From NCBI GenBank assembly GCA_001627865.1, contig LUQO01000005.1:1-64000 (forward strand): a DNA stretch of 64,000 nucleotides. Reading direction: 5' to 3'. The position numbers and the translations under genes were made by a program. Positions within the stretch are counted from its first letter, which is position 1. Every line of letters begins with the position of its first letter. Source of the stretch: SAR324 cluster bacterium REDSEA-S27_B3. Its GTDB lineage: Bacteria > SAR324 > NAC60-12. The notes beneath the pieces were generated by a model, which ran no database searches, was not told where the DNA came from, and was given only the letters and a program-made list of their open reading frames with translations. Positions 8,818-18,413 of the stretch are shown here, in pieces.

Positions 8818-10404
8818 ATGCCTCTACCTATACTTTCCATAAAAAATTTATCAGTTGATTTCAGTCAGGGAAAGCGTGTAACCCACGCTGTACGTGATGC
8901 CACGCTGGATTTATACAAAGGTGAGACACTTGCTTTAGTCGGAGAAAGCGGCTCCGGAAAATCTGTCACTGCACATTCAATCCTTCGTCTTTTACCAGGT
9001 TCAGCATCCCATCCTAACGGAGAAATTATTTTTGAAGGTGAAAACCTGCTTCAAGTGTCTGAAGCAAAAATAAGGGGAATCCGCGGAAACAGAATAGGCA
9101 TGATTTTTCAGGAACCGATGAGTTCTTTGAATCCGTTACACACAATTGAAAAACAAATTAAGGAAGTTTTATTTATCCATCAGGGATTGCGTCAAAAAAA
9201 AGCACGAGAGAGAGTACTTGAACTGCTGGAAATGGTGGAAATACAAAATGCTGAAAAACGCATGGGAGCATTCCCTCACGAGTTAAGCGGAGGACAAAGA
9301 CAGAGAGTGGTGATCGCAATGGCTCTCGCAAATAACCCTGATGTATTAATTGCAGATGAGCCTACTACCGCATTAGATGTAACCGTGCAAGCCCAGGTGC
9401 TCAAACTTCTGGGACAGCTTCAGCAACAATTTAAGATGGCGATTATATTAATCACACATGATCTTGGACTTGTTCGTCACCATGCAAACAGGGTTGCAGT
9501 GATGACACAGGGCCAGATAATTGAAAGCGGCAAAATTGAAGCTGTATTTCAAAACCCAAAACACTCATACACTAAAAAACTATTGGAATCAGAGCCAAGT
9601 GGATTTCCTGTTGAAATCTCAGCTTCAAGATCAGCTTTAATCTCAACTCAGAATTTAAAAGTCTGGTTCCCAATTCAAAAAGGTATTTTAAAGAGGACAG
9701 TCGATCATGTAAAAGCAGTTGATGGTGTCAGCTTACAGATCAGAATGGGTCACAGTCTTGGTATAGTTGGAGAAAGCGGTTCAGGAAAAACAACACTTGG
9801 ACTCGCTTTGCTGAGGCTTGTTAAAAGCGAGGGAAAAATACAGTATGGAGATATCTTCCTCAACGGTTTAAACCACAAACAAATAACTCCTGTGCGTAAG
9901 TCAATGCAAATTGTTTTTCAGGATCCTTTCGGAAGTTTAAGTCCCCGGATGACTGTGGAACAAATAGTGGCAGAGGGACTTGAAATACATTATCTTAACA
10001 ATGCACAAAATCACCAGGAGCAGATAGTGCAGGCACTTAAGGAAGTTGATCTAGATCCGGAATTGAGACACCGATATCCCCATGAGTTTTCCGGAGGACA
10101 GCGACAACGTATTGCAATTGCACGTGCACTGGTGTTAAAACCAAGTTTTCTGGTATTGGATGAACCCACTTCTTCACTGGACCGTACGGTTCAAAGCCAG
10201 GTACTGAAACTGCTGCGCAATTTGCAAATAAAGCATAATCTGACTTATCTTTTCATCAGCCATGATTTAAAAATAATTCAGGCACTTTGTCATGATATCA
10301 TTGTGATGAAAGACGGTATTGCCGTAGAAGCAGGACCTGCAGAGAAAATCCTGCAACAACCTCAGAATACATATACAAAAACGCTGTTGGATGCAGCGTT
10401 TTAA
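8818..10404 (+). CDS. yejF: Peptide-type ABC transporter, double ATP-binding protein (YejF-like)
   Basis: A fusion of two ABC ATPase domains, 528 aa. Domain 1 has Walker A GESGSGKS (about residues 42-49), signature LSGGQRQR and Walker B VLIADEPTTALD. Domain 2 repeats this with GESGSGKT, FSGGQRQR and FLVLDEPTSSLD. The family is YejF/DppD-DppF, which energises import of peptides or microcin C-like compounds. All ATPase motifs look intact in both halves. No cognate YejA binding protein or YejB/YejE permeases are next to it, so it is an orphan here and its partners must lie elsewhere. It is the last gene of the apparent mobA-GST-yejF run. Confidence 0.85.
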   Translation: MPLPILSIKNLSVDFSQGKRVTHAVRDATLDLYKGETLALVGESGSGKSVTAHSILRLLPGSASHPNGEIIFEGENLLQVSEAKIRGIRGNRIGMIFQEPMSSLNPLHTIEKQIKEVLFIHQGLRQKKARERVLELLEMVEIQNAEKRMGAFPHELSGGQRQRVVIAMALANNPDVLIADEPTTALDVTVQAQVLKLLGQLQQQFKMAIILITHDLGLVRHHANRVAVMTQGQIIESGKIEAVFQNPKHSYTKKLLESEPSGFPVEISASRSALISTQNLKVWFPIQKGILKRTVDHVKAVDGVSLQIRMGHSLGIVGESGSGKTTLGLALLRLVKSEGKIQYGDIFLNGLNHKQITPVRKSMQIVFQDPFGSLSPRMTVEQIVAEGLEIHYLNNAQNHQEQIVQALKEVDLDPELRHRYPHEFSGGQRQRIAIARALVLKPSFLVLDEPTSSLDRTVQSQVLKLLRNLQIKHNLTYLFISHDLKIIQALCHDIIVMKDGIAVEAGPAEKILQQPQNTYTKTLLDAAF

Positions 10405-10414
10405 CTCCTTCCTT

Positions 10415-10921
10415 TTATCTGCCTGGATTTATATGTGACAGTTGGTCCATCCCTGCCCCTGAGATATGGTATGCTTTTCCAAATCCTTTGACGAAACGTC
10501 CTGATAAAGGAATTAAACGAATCAATTGAAAATCAGAAAGTGAACGTAAAGTTTGCATCAGTTCACCATCAAGCTGATCAAACAGAGTCATGATTTTCTG
10601 CCAGTCTTCAGTGTCTCTAGGAACCAACTCAACTACACATTCAAAAGTAACCCTCTTCCTGGCAAAGATATTTTCAGCCTGTTCTTCAGGTTCAATGAAC
10701 ATGATTCCCGCACGACCATCTATCATCAAATTCTTTGTATGAGCAGCCAGATTACTCACATAAATATAAAATTGCCTTTTATCATCTTTAACAAAAGGGG
10801 CATAACTGCATACAGGATGACCGTTTTCTCCAATTGAAGAAAGATGCAGGCTTCGAAATTTTTTTAAAAAATTTAGATATTCTGAATTTATTTTTTTTAG
10901 TATTGATGAACCCTGTTTCAT
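10415..10921 (-). CDS. HugZ-family FMN/heme-binding split-barrel protein
   Basis: A 168-aa protein of the pyridoxamine-phosphate-oxidase-like split-barrel fold. Characteristic stretches are FRSLHLSSIGENGHPVCSYAPFV (about residues 22-44), YIYVSNLAAHTKNL and the C-terminal SGRFVKGFGKAYHISG, the pattern of the HugZ heme-utilisation family. It is shorter than HugZ proteins that carry an added C-terminal domain. Family members bind heme or FMN, and some degrade heme. No heme uptake genes are adjacent. It converges on yejF with a 10-nt gap. Confidence 0.75.
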   Translation of the reverse strand: MKQGSSILKKINSEYLNFLKKFRSLHLSSIGENGHPVCSYAPFVKDDKRQFYIYVSNLAAHTKNLMIDGRAGIMFIEPEEQAENIFARKRVTFECVVELVPRDTEDWQKIMTLFDQLDGELMQTLRSLSDFQLIRLIPLSGRFVKGFGKAYHISGAGMDQLSHINPGR

Positions 10922-11293
10922 TTTAACTTTATGTAAAATAATTTTTCTGAAATTCAGAATATCACGAAAAATAATTATTAAAATTTATTTTTTTTGTAAC
11001 CCATATATCACTAAAATTGAACAACTTTTTTTAGTCTTTGATTTTGTATATATAATAAAATGAGAAAATATTTTAATTTTTATTTTCATTTATTATCAGT
11101 TAGTTATGAGTAAATAATTCATCTTTTTGTGATTCTTTTTTGTTGATCTTTCATAACAGTTTGCAATAAACTGTTCAGGCCAGTCTGGCACAGCAGCCAT
11201 TCCATGGACAGGAAAAATTCCCCTCAAATTAATAATGATTATGAAAGATTAAGTGATGATACTAATAGCAAATGGATTTGAAATATAAGCAAG
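10922..11293. promoter_or_regulatory. AT-rich divergent region upstream of dnaA
   Basis: Very AT-rich 372-bp gap between the HugZ-like gene (minus) and dnaA (plus), so it should hold both promoters. A perfect 7-bp inverted repeat, ACAGTTT-GCAAT-AAACTGT, occupies 11156-11174, about 120 nt upstream of the dnaA start, and may be an operator. I found no DnaA box matching TTATNCACA on either strand, so there is no support for calling it an origin. Confidence 0.4.
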
Positions 11294-12778
11294 ATGGAGC
11301 TTGATCAAAAACAATCCCAGGAATTTATAAACAGTGTACGAAGTTCTTTGCCAGCACATGCAAGTCAGTCATGGTTAAATACTCTTCAGCTGCAAAAAAT
11401 TACACCCACAAAAGTTTTCATATCCGGAATTCCCCACAAAGTATATCTTTACGAAATTAAGACGAATCATGAATCACTGCTTAAAAAAGTCCTCGAAGAG
11501 CATTTTCCGGAAAGAGCCCCTTTTGCTGAAAAACGTTTTGTCTATAAAGTTGGCTGCAATGCTGCACGCAATAAAGCAGTCCAGACAGAATTTGATCTGA
11601 ATCAAGAAGAATTTGCAGCCAAAATTGACAATCCTGCAATAGAAACTACTTCATCTTCAATGCGGATAGAACCTGCTGAATGCAAAACCAGCTTAACATT
11701 GCTGGATTCCTACATTCCCGGCAAACGAAACCTGCTGGCCATCAGGGCTTGTAAAGCTGTTGTTGATATGCCGGGAATTGCCTTCAATCCTTTTGTGATT
11801 TACGGTGAATCCGGTGCAGGCAAATCACATCTTCTGGAAGGTATAAACAATGAACTGCAGCTAAGCACACCTAATAAAAACACCATACTTGTTTGCGCAG
11901 AAGATTTTTTGAATAATTTTGTCACTCATCTTAGATTGAACAAAATGAAAGAATTTCGTGACATGTACCGAAAGGTTGATGCATTTCTGCTGGATGATTT
12001 ACATGCTTTAGCTCCATCGACAAAATGCCAAACTGAACTGCTATACACGATAAATGCCCTGCGCAAGAAAAAAGCACAGATTGTAATTGCTTGTAAGGAG
12101 CCGCCAGCACAAATGAAGAATCTGAGCGCAGGACTGTGTACGAAGCTGGAATCAGGATTGACAGTTGACATCGGAATTCCAGACATCTTTACAAAGATTA
12201 CAATTCTGGAAAGCAAAGCTAATGAACGCGGTATCCCATTGAACAATGAACTTGCTGAATTTATTGTAAAGCATATAAATGGAGGAATCGGACGCCTGGA
12301 AGGTGCACTGATCCGACTTGGAGTTCATGCTTCTCTGTTAAATGAAGAACTTACAATTGAATTAGCACAATATGCTTTAAAAGACTGGCTGGACAAATCT
12401 GTTCAAAAAGCAAATCAAGAAAAAATCTTTTCAGAACATTTTACAGAAGAAACAGCAATCAAGATTATGCAACGGGTTTGTACTATGTTCCAGATTTCAA
12501 AGGAAGGGCTTCATTCGTTTCGACGTGACAGAAAACACACCAAAGCAAGACAGGCGGCGGTATTTCTGCTGAAAGAACTTACCACTCTTTCACTTAATGA
12601 AATTGGTATAATTGTTGGCCGCAATCATTCTACAGTCCATGCAACATTAAAAAAAGTCAGGCAAAGGATGTCTGAAGATGATTTCTTTCTAAAACAAATG
12701 CAGTCATTTCAGCAGGAGTTTGATAATAAGACTGTTACCCAAAAATCGTCTGGCCAAAAACATTATTACGGATTTTGA
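11294..12778 (+). CDS. dnaA: Divergent DnaA replication initiator homologue
   Basis: Has the full DnaA layout in 494 aa: domain I (about 1-85), a linker, an AAA+ domain with Walker A YGESGAGKSHL (170-180) and Walker B AFLLDDLHAL (230-239), sensor II in GGIGRLEGALIRL, and the C-terminal DNA-binding signature GRNHSTVHATLKKV. It is clearly diverged: Walker A is GESGAGKS rather than GGVGLGKT, and the box VII arginines that form the Arg finger in E. coli DnaA align with Gly280 and Lys284. dnaN, recF and gyrB are absent nearby. It could be the sole initiator or a second copy with another role. Confidence 0.8.
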   Translation: MELDQKQSQEFINSVRSSLPAHASQSWLNTLQLQKITPTKVFISGIPHKVYLYEIKTNHESLLKKVLEEHFPERAPFAEKRFVYKVGCNAARNKAVQTEFDLNQEEFAAKIDNPAIETTSSSMRIEPAECKTSLTLLDSYIPGKRNLLAIRACKAVVDMPGIAFNPFVIYGESGAGKSHLLEGINNELQLSTPNKNTILVCAEDFLNNFVTHLRLNKMKEFRDMYRKVDAFLLDDLHALAPSTKCQTELLYTINALRKKKAQIVIACKEPPAQMKNLSAGLCTKLESGLTVDIGIPDIFTKITILESKANERGIPLNNELAEFIVKHINGGIGRLEGALIRLGVHASLLNEELTIELAQYALKDWLDKSVQKANQEKIFSEHFTEETAIKIMQRVCTMFQISKEGLHSFRRDRKHTKARQAAVFLLKELTTLSLNEIGIIVGRNHSTVHATLKKVRQRMSEDDFFLKQMQSFQQEFDNKTVTQKSSGQKHYYGF

Positions 12779-12799
12779 GTTTTCTTTCAATACTCCGTG

Positions 12800-12819
12800 A
12801 AAGGAATTTGATTTCCTTT
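12800..12819 (+). terminator. Weak hairpin after dnaA
   Basis: AAAGGAA (12800-12806) pairs with TTCCTTT (12813-12819) around a 6-nt loop, followed by TCTCCCCC. It starts 22 nt after the dnaA stop. The stem is short and AT-rich, so termination efficiency is doubtful. Confidence 0.35.
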
Positions 12820-12908
12820 TCTCCCCCTATTGTCTTTCCCCATAAATTAGGCTAATTTAACAGCAGGATTCATGAATCCTGAAAATTATCATACAGTTTA
12901 ATGTTGAC

Positions 12909-13205
12909 ATGTGTTTAAGGTCTTTGTTGAGTTTTTGCAGTCTGTTAATTTTTTGGATATTGTTCATCACCGGATGTTCCAGCCCACAGAAAAAAGTCTA
13001 TACGAGGACTCCGGACAACTTAAACAAACAAGCAGTAATAATCTGTTCCAACATAGATGCCTCACATTTTGTAGTTAGAGCTACAAAGGTGTGGGTGAAG
13101 CTTAAGGACGATCAGGAAGTTGTGTTGAATCATTATAAATCATACCTTCCGAATGGATATTATTTCTGCAGTGGCCAGGAAAAGGAATCGAAGATCCTGG
13201 AGTAA
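12909..13205 (+). CDS. Small predicted lipoprotein, unknown function
   Basis: A 98-aa protein with a signal peptide (CSLLIFWILFITG) and a lipobox ending ITGCSS, so lipidation at Cys23 is expected. The mature part is about 75 residues, mixed charge, with two further Cys (VIICSN and YYFCSG) that might form a disulfide in the periplasm. I recognise no family. It lies 8 nt upstream of waaF, which suggests co-transcription and perhaps an envelope role. The chosen ATG gives a canonical signal peptide; an ATG 8 nt earlier is out of frame and stops at once. Confidence 0.65.
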   Translation: MCLRSLLSFCSLLIFWILFITGCSSPQKKVYTRTPDNLNKQAVIICSNIDASHFVVRATKVWVKLKDDQEVVLNHYKSYLPNGYYFCSGQEKESKILE

Positions 13206-13213
13206 AATCTCAA

Positions 13214-14215
13214 ATGCCTGAATCAGTCCCAAAAAAAATTCTAATTCGCACGCCTAACTGGCTTGGTGATCTTGTGATGTCAACCGGATTTTTGCGAGCC
13301 GTTCTTGAGAGTTATCCGGATTCACAAATTGATATCATTGTAAAATCCGGATTAGAATCCTTACCACTTCCACACCAGGGTAAAATAATTATATTTGACA
13401 AAAACAAAGATTCCGCAGGAGGATTTGGAAAATCGCTGCGTTTTGAAAATTACGATTGTTTTTTTGTTTTACCTCCGAGTTTTTCATCAGCATGGATGGC
13501 CTTCAGAAGTAAAATACCTAAACGAATAGGTTACGCTGGCGAGTTCAGAAGTTTTCTGCTGAGCTCCGTAAAAAAACAGGATGGACCACGAGGCAGCCAG
13601 CACTTGCTCAAACAATACCTTAAATTACTTTCTACCGACCTTACTGTTGAGAAATACCCTCCGCGGCTTGAAGTGAACCCTGATTGGGTGGATAAACATT
13701 TAATTTCATGTCAATTTACAATCCCTGAAACTTTTATAGTTTTCACACCTGGTGCCATTTATGGCCCAGCCAAACAATGGCCGATTAAGCACTTTCGAGA
13801 GTTGGCCACACAGCTTCACCAAGCTTTTGGATTCCCAATTTTAATTTTGGGCACCCTTGATGATATTGAAGCAGGGGGAACAATCAGTCAGGGACATGAA
13901 TGGATATTTAATTATTGTGGTAAAACATCTCTTGCTCAATTGCTTGCTATTTTAACAAAAGCCAAATTGCTGGTAGGAAATGACTCCGGGAGCATGCATC
14001 TTATGGGCGCATTGCAGCGTCCGCAAATTGCGATTTTCGGTTCAACCTCTCCCTCATGGACAGCTCCAATTAATAAACACGCGTCTGTTCTAAGCCGCGA
14101 CTTATTTTGCTCTCCCTGTTTCGCAAGAACATGCCGTTACGGGCACTATGACTGCCTGAATCAAATTAAGCCGGGAATGGTTCTTACAGAGGCACAAAAA
14201 TTACTTTCTAGCTGA
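13214..14215 (+). CDS. waaF: LPS heptosyltransferase II (GT9 family)
   Basis: A 333-aa glycosyltransferase of family 9, predicted to add heptose from ADP-heptose to the LPS inner core at the cytoplasmic face of the inner membrane. N-terminal IRTPNWLGDLVMSTGFL (about residues 10-26) is the WaaF signature. The C-domain has PGAIYGPAKQWP, and LVGNDSGSMHLMGAL is the nucleotide-sugar binding motif. A Cys-rich tail (FCSPCFARTCRYGHYDC) is also seen in WaaF-type proteins. No other LPS core genes are adjacent. It follows the small lipoprotein gene with an 8-nt gap. Confidence 0.88.
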   Translation: MPESVPKKILIRTPNWLGDLVMSTGFLRAVLESYPDSQIDIIVKSGLESLPLPHQGKIIIFDKNKDSAGGFGKSLRFENYDCFFVLPPSFSSAWMAFRSKIPKRIGYAGEFRSFLLSSVKKQDGPRGSQHLLKQYLKLLSTDLTVEKYPPRLEVNPDWVDKHLISCQFTIPETFIVFTPGAIYGPAKQWPIKHFRELATQLHQAFGFPILILGTLDDIEAGGTISQGHEWIFNYCGKTSLAQLLAILTKAKLLVGNDSGSMHLMGALQRPQIAIFGSTSPSWTAPINKHASVLSRDLFCSPCFARTCRYGHYDCLNQIKPGMVLTEAQKLLSS

Positions 14216-14315
14216 AATAGCTGTTTTAAACCAGATTATTATGTGAAGAGGAAAATGCTTTTAGGAGGTCAACAGGAAGATTTTCACAGCTATGCTGATT
14301 AACGAAATAACAGCA

Positions 14316-16061
14316 TCAATCAGGTTCACGCATTGCGCTTGAAAGAGATTTTAAAATAGGATTTGTAAAGTATGTAATTAATCGTCTTTTGCCTACCTTT
14401 AAATCAGCCGAAGCAAGCATGCCTGGCGTTAAATCGAAGTCTTCTGGTAAACCAAGAATTTCTGAATCTGTAACCTCAACTCGTCCTCGATAATACGCAC
14501 CTGATTCTCCTTGAAGAGATTCTTCAACAGTGTCATCCGATACGTAAACCAGTGTCCCCTGTATATCCCCAAATTGCTGAAAGGGAAGTGCATCAATTTT
14601 AACCGAAACAGGATCGCCAATGAATACATCACTTGCATCTTTGGGATCAATATCAATTTCTAACACCAGAGGTAATCCGGTTCGGACTAATGTAACTATA
14701 GATTCTCCTTTATTCAACAGTGACCCAACAGTTACAGTTGGTAAGTTTAATACAACTCCTTCAACGGGTGACTTCACATGCAAATTGCTTTTTTCAAGTT
14801 CATTTTTAATTAATTCTTCGTTTAATTGCAGCAACTGATCATTAAATGAAGACAGCTCTTCTGCAAGAGAAGACAATTGCTCAGACAAATAAGAATTCAT
14901 TTGGTCAACAATAGCTGTTTTTTGTGATTTCAATTTTTCTATATTGCTGACGGTTGACTGTAACTGACGATTTAGAGCAATCCTTTGATCAGTTGAATTC
15001 AGAACATCCATTAATGAACCAACATTTCTTTCAAATAATTTCTTTTTGCCGTCTTCAATTTTAATTTTAATTTCTAACTGATCACGCAGTAACTTATGAT
15101 CTTTTTTCATTGAAACAATTTCATTCTCCAACTTTATGATATCAAAAGAAAAAGTTTTCATTTTGATCATAAATTCATCAAACTTCTTTTCAAGTATTTC
15201 TTTATTAATATCGTCCAATTTATCTAATCCATCTTCCTTAAGTTTTTTGTTTATGATGGAATTTTTTTGAAGTTTCAGTCGCAATATTTTATTTTTTACA
15301 GCATTTATTTTGTCTTCAACAATTTTCAGATTTGCATTTACGACAGTACCATCAAGTTTTGCTATCGTCTGACCTTTTTTAATGTGTTGTCCGCGTTCCA
15401 AATTTAATTCCTTAATGAACGAACTACCAGTAGACTGAATTTCAATATTCGGTGCAGTATTGGTGAATTTACCACGAGCAGAGACTGTTTTATCCACAAA
15501 AGAAAAAGAGGACCACAGTGTCATCACAACAATAAATATCAATAAACTGACTGCACTGATAATTACAGGTCTGGAAGGTGGCCTTGAATAAATTGATTCT
15601 GTATCTTCAATATTATTTACTGCAGCTTTATCTGTTTGATCATTCTGATTTTCTTTGACTGATTCATCATCCGTTTTTTTATGGTCAAGCATGGTTCCAA
15701 TAGCCCTTTTATCAGCAGCTCTTACATAACCAGACAGCCTTACCATCATATTAAAGGCTGCTTCAGGTTTTTGAGATAAGTATTTTATAAATGCTTTCTT
15801 ATCTACTTCCTGAACTTTGCAGTCAATCAATGCACGGGCTGAAGCACTTCGTGGTGAACCATCAATGATTGCCATTTCGCCAAAAATAGTACCTTTCTGT
15901 ACCTTGCCCAGAACCTGTTCTCCTTCAGGTGCATCACGTACTATCTCAATTTGACCCTCGTTAAGGACATAAGCAAAATGGGCTACATGGCCCTCTTCAA
16001 ATATATATTCTCCTTTGCTTAATTCCAGTAATTTAGGTCCCCTCGCGGTATTTTCAGCCAT
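14316..16061 (-). CDS. HlyD-type secretion adaptor fused to an N-terminal cyclic-nucleotide-binding domain
   Basis: An unusual 581-aa fusion. Residues about 1-125 form a Crp-type cyclic-nucleotide-binding domain with an intact phosphate-binding cassette (FGEMAIIDGSPRSASARA, 60-77; Glu62 and Arg71 are the ligand contacts in the family). A charged linker leads to one membrane helix (about 165-187). The rest is a periplasmic adaptor: a split lipoyl-like segment (EIQSTGSSFIKELNLERG...), a long coiled coil (about 245-410) and beta-barrel regions. Topology puts the cNMP domain in the cytosol. It starts 13 nt after the ABC exporter ORF ends, so the two form a unit. The inferred role is secretion gated by cAMP, cGMP or a related ligand. 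No TolC homologue is in the window. Confidence 0.85.
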   Translation of the reverse strand: MAENTARGPKLLELSKGEYIFEEGHVAHFAYVLNEGQIEIVRDAPEGEQVLGKVQKGTIFGEMAIIDGSPRSASARALIDCKVQEVDKKAFIKYLSQKPEAAFNMMVRLSGYVRAADKRAIGTMLDHKKTDDESVKENQNDQTDKAAVNNIEDTESIYSRPPSRPVIISAVSLLIFIVVMTLWSSFSFVDKTVSARGKFTNTAPNIEIQSTGSSFIKELNLERGQHIKKGQTIAKLDGTVVNANLKIVEDKINAVKNKILRLKLQKNSIINKKLKEDGLDKLDDINKEILEKKFDEFMIKMKTFSFDIIKLENEIVSMKKDHKLLRDQLEIKIKIEDGKKKLFERNVGSLMDVLNSTDQRIALNRQLQSTVSNIEKLKSQKTAIVDQMNSYLSEQLSSLAEELSSFNDQLLQLNEELIKNELEKSNLHVKSPVEGVVLNLPTVTVGSLLNKGESIVTLVRTGLPLVLEIDIDPKDASDVFIGDPVSVKIDALPFQQFGDIQGTLVYVSDDTVEESLQGESGAYYRGRVEVTDSEILGLPEDFDLTPGMLASADLKVGKRRLITYFTNPILKSLSSAMREPD

Positions 16062-16074
16062 TTAATTATTTTTA

Positions 16075-18297
16075 CTAACAATTATTGATGCCCGTTACTT
16101 CATGCTGATCCGGAATCGCTTTAACATTTATTGGATTTAATTTTTCTTCTTTACTCAACATCTGTTGGTATAATTCACATGTATTTATTAATTGCTCATG
16201 AGTACCTTGCCCGACTATTTCTCCTTCATTCAAAACGATAATTTTGTCATAGCCTTCAATTGCATCTATTTCATGACGAATTACGTTTTGAGCGTCAAAA
16301 ACTGTTCTGTCAGTGCAAATAGATGAAAAATTTTCCTGTAGTTTTAGACGGGTATTTATATCAAGTGAGTCAGCAAATTCATCCAGCAACAATACTTTAG
16401 GTTTTGCAAGCAAAGCCCTTGAGAGTGCCAGTAGGCTTGAACCCGCTCCTGCCAGCTGGCTGGCATTCTCATCAATTGTTGTGTGGATGCCATCAGGCAG
16501 TTTCATCAAGTGTTCATCAAAACCTGTTAATGAAAAAATACTATCCAGTTCACGGTGTCCTGTCCTCTGGGAAACACGGAAAAGGTTCTCTTCAATTGTC
16601 CCTTTAAAAAAACCAGGGTTTTTACTCAAAAGCATTACCTGTGTTCGGTAATATGAAAGGTCATATTGTGTGATACGTATTCCATCAATATCCATTTTAC
16701 CTTCTGTTGGGGTGTATACACCTGCAATAAGATTCAACAAGGTTGTTTTACCTGCGCCAGTAGGTCCAATGATTCCAATTTTTGATTTAGGATTAATTTG
16801 AAAAGAAATATTTTTTAATGCCTTTACTTCCCCAAAGTTCATTCCAACATTTGCTAAAGCATACTTACCGCGAATAGTGGAATGAATACCTGCTCCCAAA
16901 CGCTCTTTTTCCTTATTCCAAATATCTCCGATATGTGAAACAAGACCTAAAAGCTGATTTCTTTCTCCCATTAATGTGATCGCTGCAATAACAGGCGCAA
17001 CCAGTCTGCCAGCAACCATATTAATCGCAATGATTGAACCTGCAGACAATTCTTCCATGAAGACCAATTGAACTCCTGTAAAAATAATTACAATAGTCAT
17101 TGCTTGTTGCAGGAAGCCGGAAAACTCAGTGGAAGTGCTGGTAATTTGATTTTTCTTAGCCCTCACTTCAATGGAAGCAGCCGCAAGTTCTCGCCAGTTT
17201 TTTCTTTGTATCTCTTCTTCCCCTAATTCCTTAAGCATGTGCATGCCGCTTAAGGTTTCACGAATTAGACTGTTTTTATGGCTTTCTATTCCTGCAAGAT
17301 GTTCGGAGGTTTTTTTACCGATATTATTAAATATTATTTTGCTTAATCCCATCGCAATGGCAAATGCCAGCACAATAGTTCCCATCAACAAATTATAGGC
17401 AAATAAAACTGGAACATAGACGATAACTGCGGTCAAATCAAAAATTCCATGAAAGACTTTTGTTACTAAACTGTTTCTTAATGATGTAACTGACTGAATA
17501 GAAAGCCCATATTTGCCAATGTTTTCTCCTTGAACAGACATCAAAGGCAAGCCTAACAATTTATCGAAGATATCACTTGAAATTCTTGATTCAATTTTGT
17601 CGCCAATATAATTAAAGATGTATTCTCTGATGAACCCCATTACGGCATTAAAAAATAATGCAACTACAACCCCCCCTGTTAACACATATAAAGTGGATAC
17701 AGCCTTATATCCCACAACTTTATCTAATGCTATCTGAATGAATATAATAGGAGTAAAAGCTAAAATGTTAAGTATGATTGAAATCAGAAAGGCACAAATT
17801 AATACAAACCGACAATTCCATAATTCAGGCAGGAACCAGTTGACATTAAAACTTCGATCTTTACTTTCAGTTCCTCGAATTACATTTAGAGCAATGAAAA
17901 TATTTTTCCATAGTTTTTCAAATTCACTTAATTCCAGGTCCTGCTGTTTACCTTCTGTATCAAGGGGATCAAGATATTTAACGATATAATCATCGTCTTT
18001 CTTTTGTAAATTCAAGACGATTATTGACCCGCCATTCTGCAGGGGGACAGCGCAAGGAAAAACAAAATCTTTACTCTTTAAATCATTGAGTGAAATATTG
18101 ATTGCCTTTGCCTCAAGTTTTTTCTCTACAAGGAAATCATTTAAATCTTTGATTGATTTTGGAGAACTTTTTTCAGGGAAGTGTTTTTCTATTTCTTCAC
18201 GATTGACATAGACTCCATGTCTTCTGGTGGTTAATGAGATACAGTAAGCCAACCAGTGGTCAACAAGAATGTTATTCTCTTTCTTGCCAAACATCAC
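16075..18297 (-). CDS. Type I secretion ABC exporter with C39-like domain and atypical ATPase motifs
   Basis: A 740-aa half transporter. The N-terminal ~140 residues resemble a C39-like domain without the peptidase Cys/His arrangement (NGGSIIVLNL where a His is expected). Residues about 160-460 form the membrane domain, and the rest is an ABC ATPase. Walker A GPTGAGKTT (511-519) and Walker B VLLLDEF (635-641) are intact. Other motifs are altered: the signature reads LAGAGSS (615-621) instead of LSGGQ, the Q-loop Gln appears as Lys (LLSKNPGFF), and the H-loop reads FDAQNVIRH, with Gln where His is expected. It would be the inner-membrane pump for the HlyD-type neighbour. Weak ATPase activity or strict regulation is an inference. 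It has no clear ribosome-binding site. Confidence 0.85.
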   Translation of the reverse strand: MMFGKKENNILVDHWLAYCISLTTRRHGVYVNREEIEKHFPEKSSPKSIKDLNDFLVEKKLEAKAINISLNDLKSKDFVFPCAVPLQNGGSIIVLNLQKKDDDYIVKYLDPLDTEGKQQDLELSEFEKLWKNIFIALNVIRGTESKDRSFNVNWFLPELWNCRFVLICAFLISIILNILAFTPIIFIQIALDKVVGYKAVSTLYVLTGGVVVALFFNAVMGFIREYIFNYIGDKIESRISSDIFDKLLGLPLMSVQGENIGKYGLSIQSVTSLRNSLVTKVFHGIFDLTAVIVYVPVLFAYNLLMGTIVLAFAIAMGLSKIIFNNIGKKTSEHLAGIESHKNSLIRETLSGMHMLKELGEEEIQRKNWRELAAASIEVRAKKNQITSTSTEFSGFLQQAMTIVIIFTGVQLVFMEELSAGSIIAINMVAGRLVAPVIAAITLMGERNQLLGLVSHIGDIWNKEKERLGAGIHSTIRGKYALANVGMNFGEVKALKNISFQINPKSKIGIIGPTGAGKTTLLNLIAGVYTPTEGKMDIDGIRITQYDLSYYRTQVMLLSKNPGFFKGTIEENLFRVSQRTGHRELDSIFSLTGFDEHLMKLPDGIHTTIDENASQLAGAGSSLLALSRALLAKPKVLLLDEFADSLDINTRLKLQENFSSICTDRTVFDAQNVIRHEIDAIEGYDKIIVLNEGEIVGQGTHEQLINTCELYQQMLSKEEKLNPINVKAIPDQHEVTGINNC

Positions 18298-18413
18298 TTA
18301 ATAGTACTTGAAGATTGAATAATTATTAATTACGAAGAATATATTGTAAAGAGAGAGGAATCTCTTGATGGAATCAGGAAAATTTATTCGGTTTTTCCCC
18401 AAACCAGATTTGT

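Noticed and set aside
10922-11293. Possible replication origin next to dnaA
   Set aside because: AT-rich, but no TTATNCACA-type DnaA boxes were found, and dnaN, recF and gyrB are not adjacent.
14217-14301. ATAGCTGT...ACAGCTAT inverted repeat between waaF and the HlyD-type gene as a bidirectional terminator
   Set aside because: Only 8-bp arms with a loop of roughly 60 nt and no adjacent T-run.
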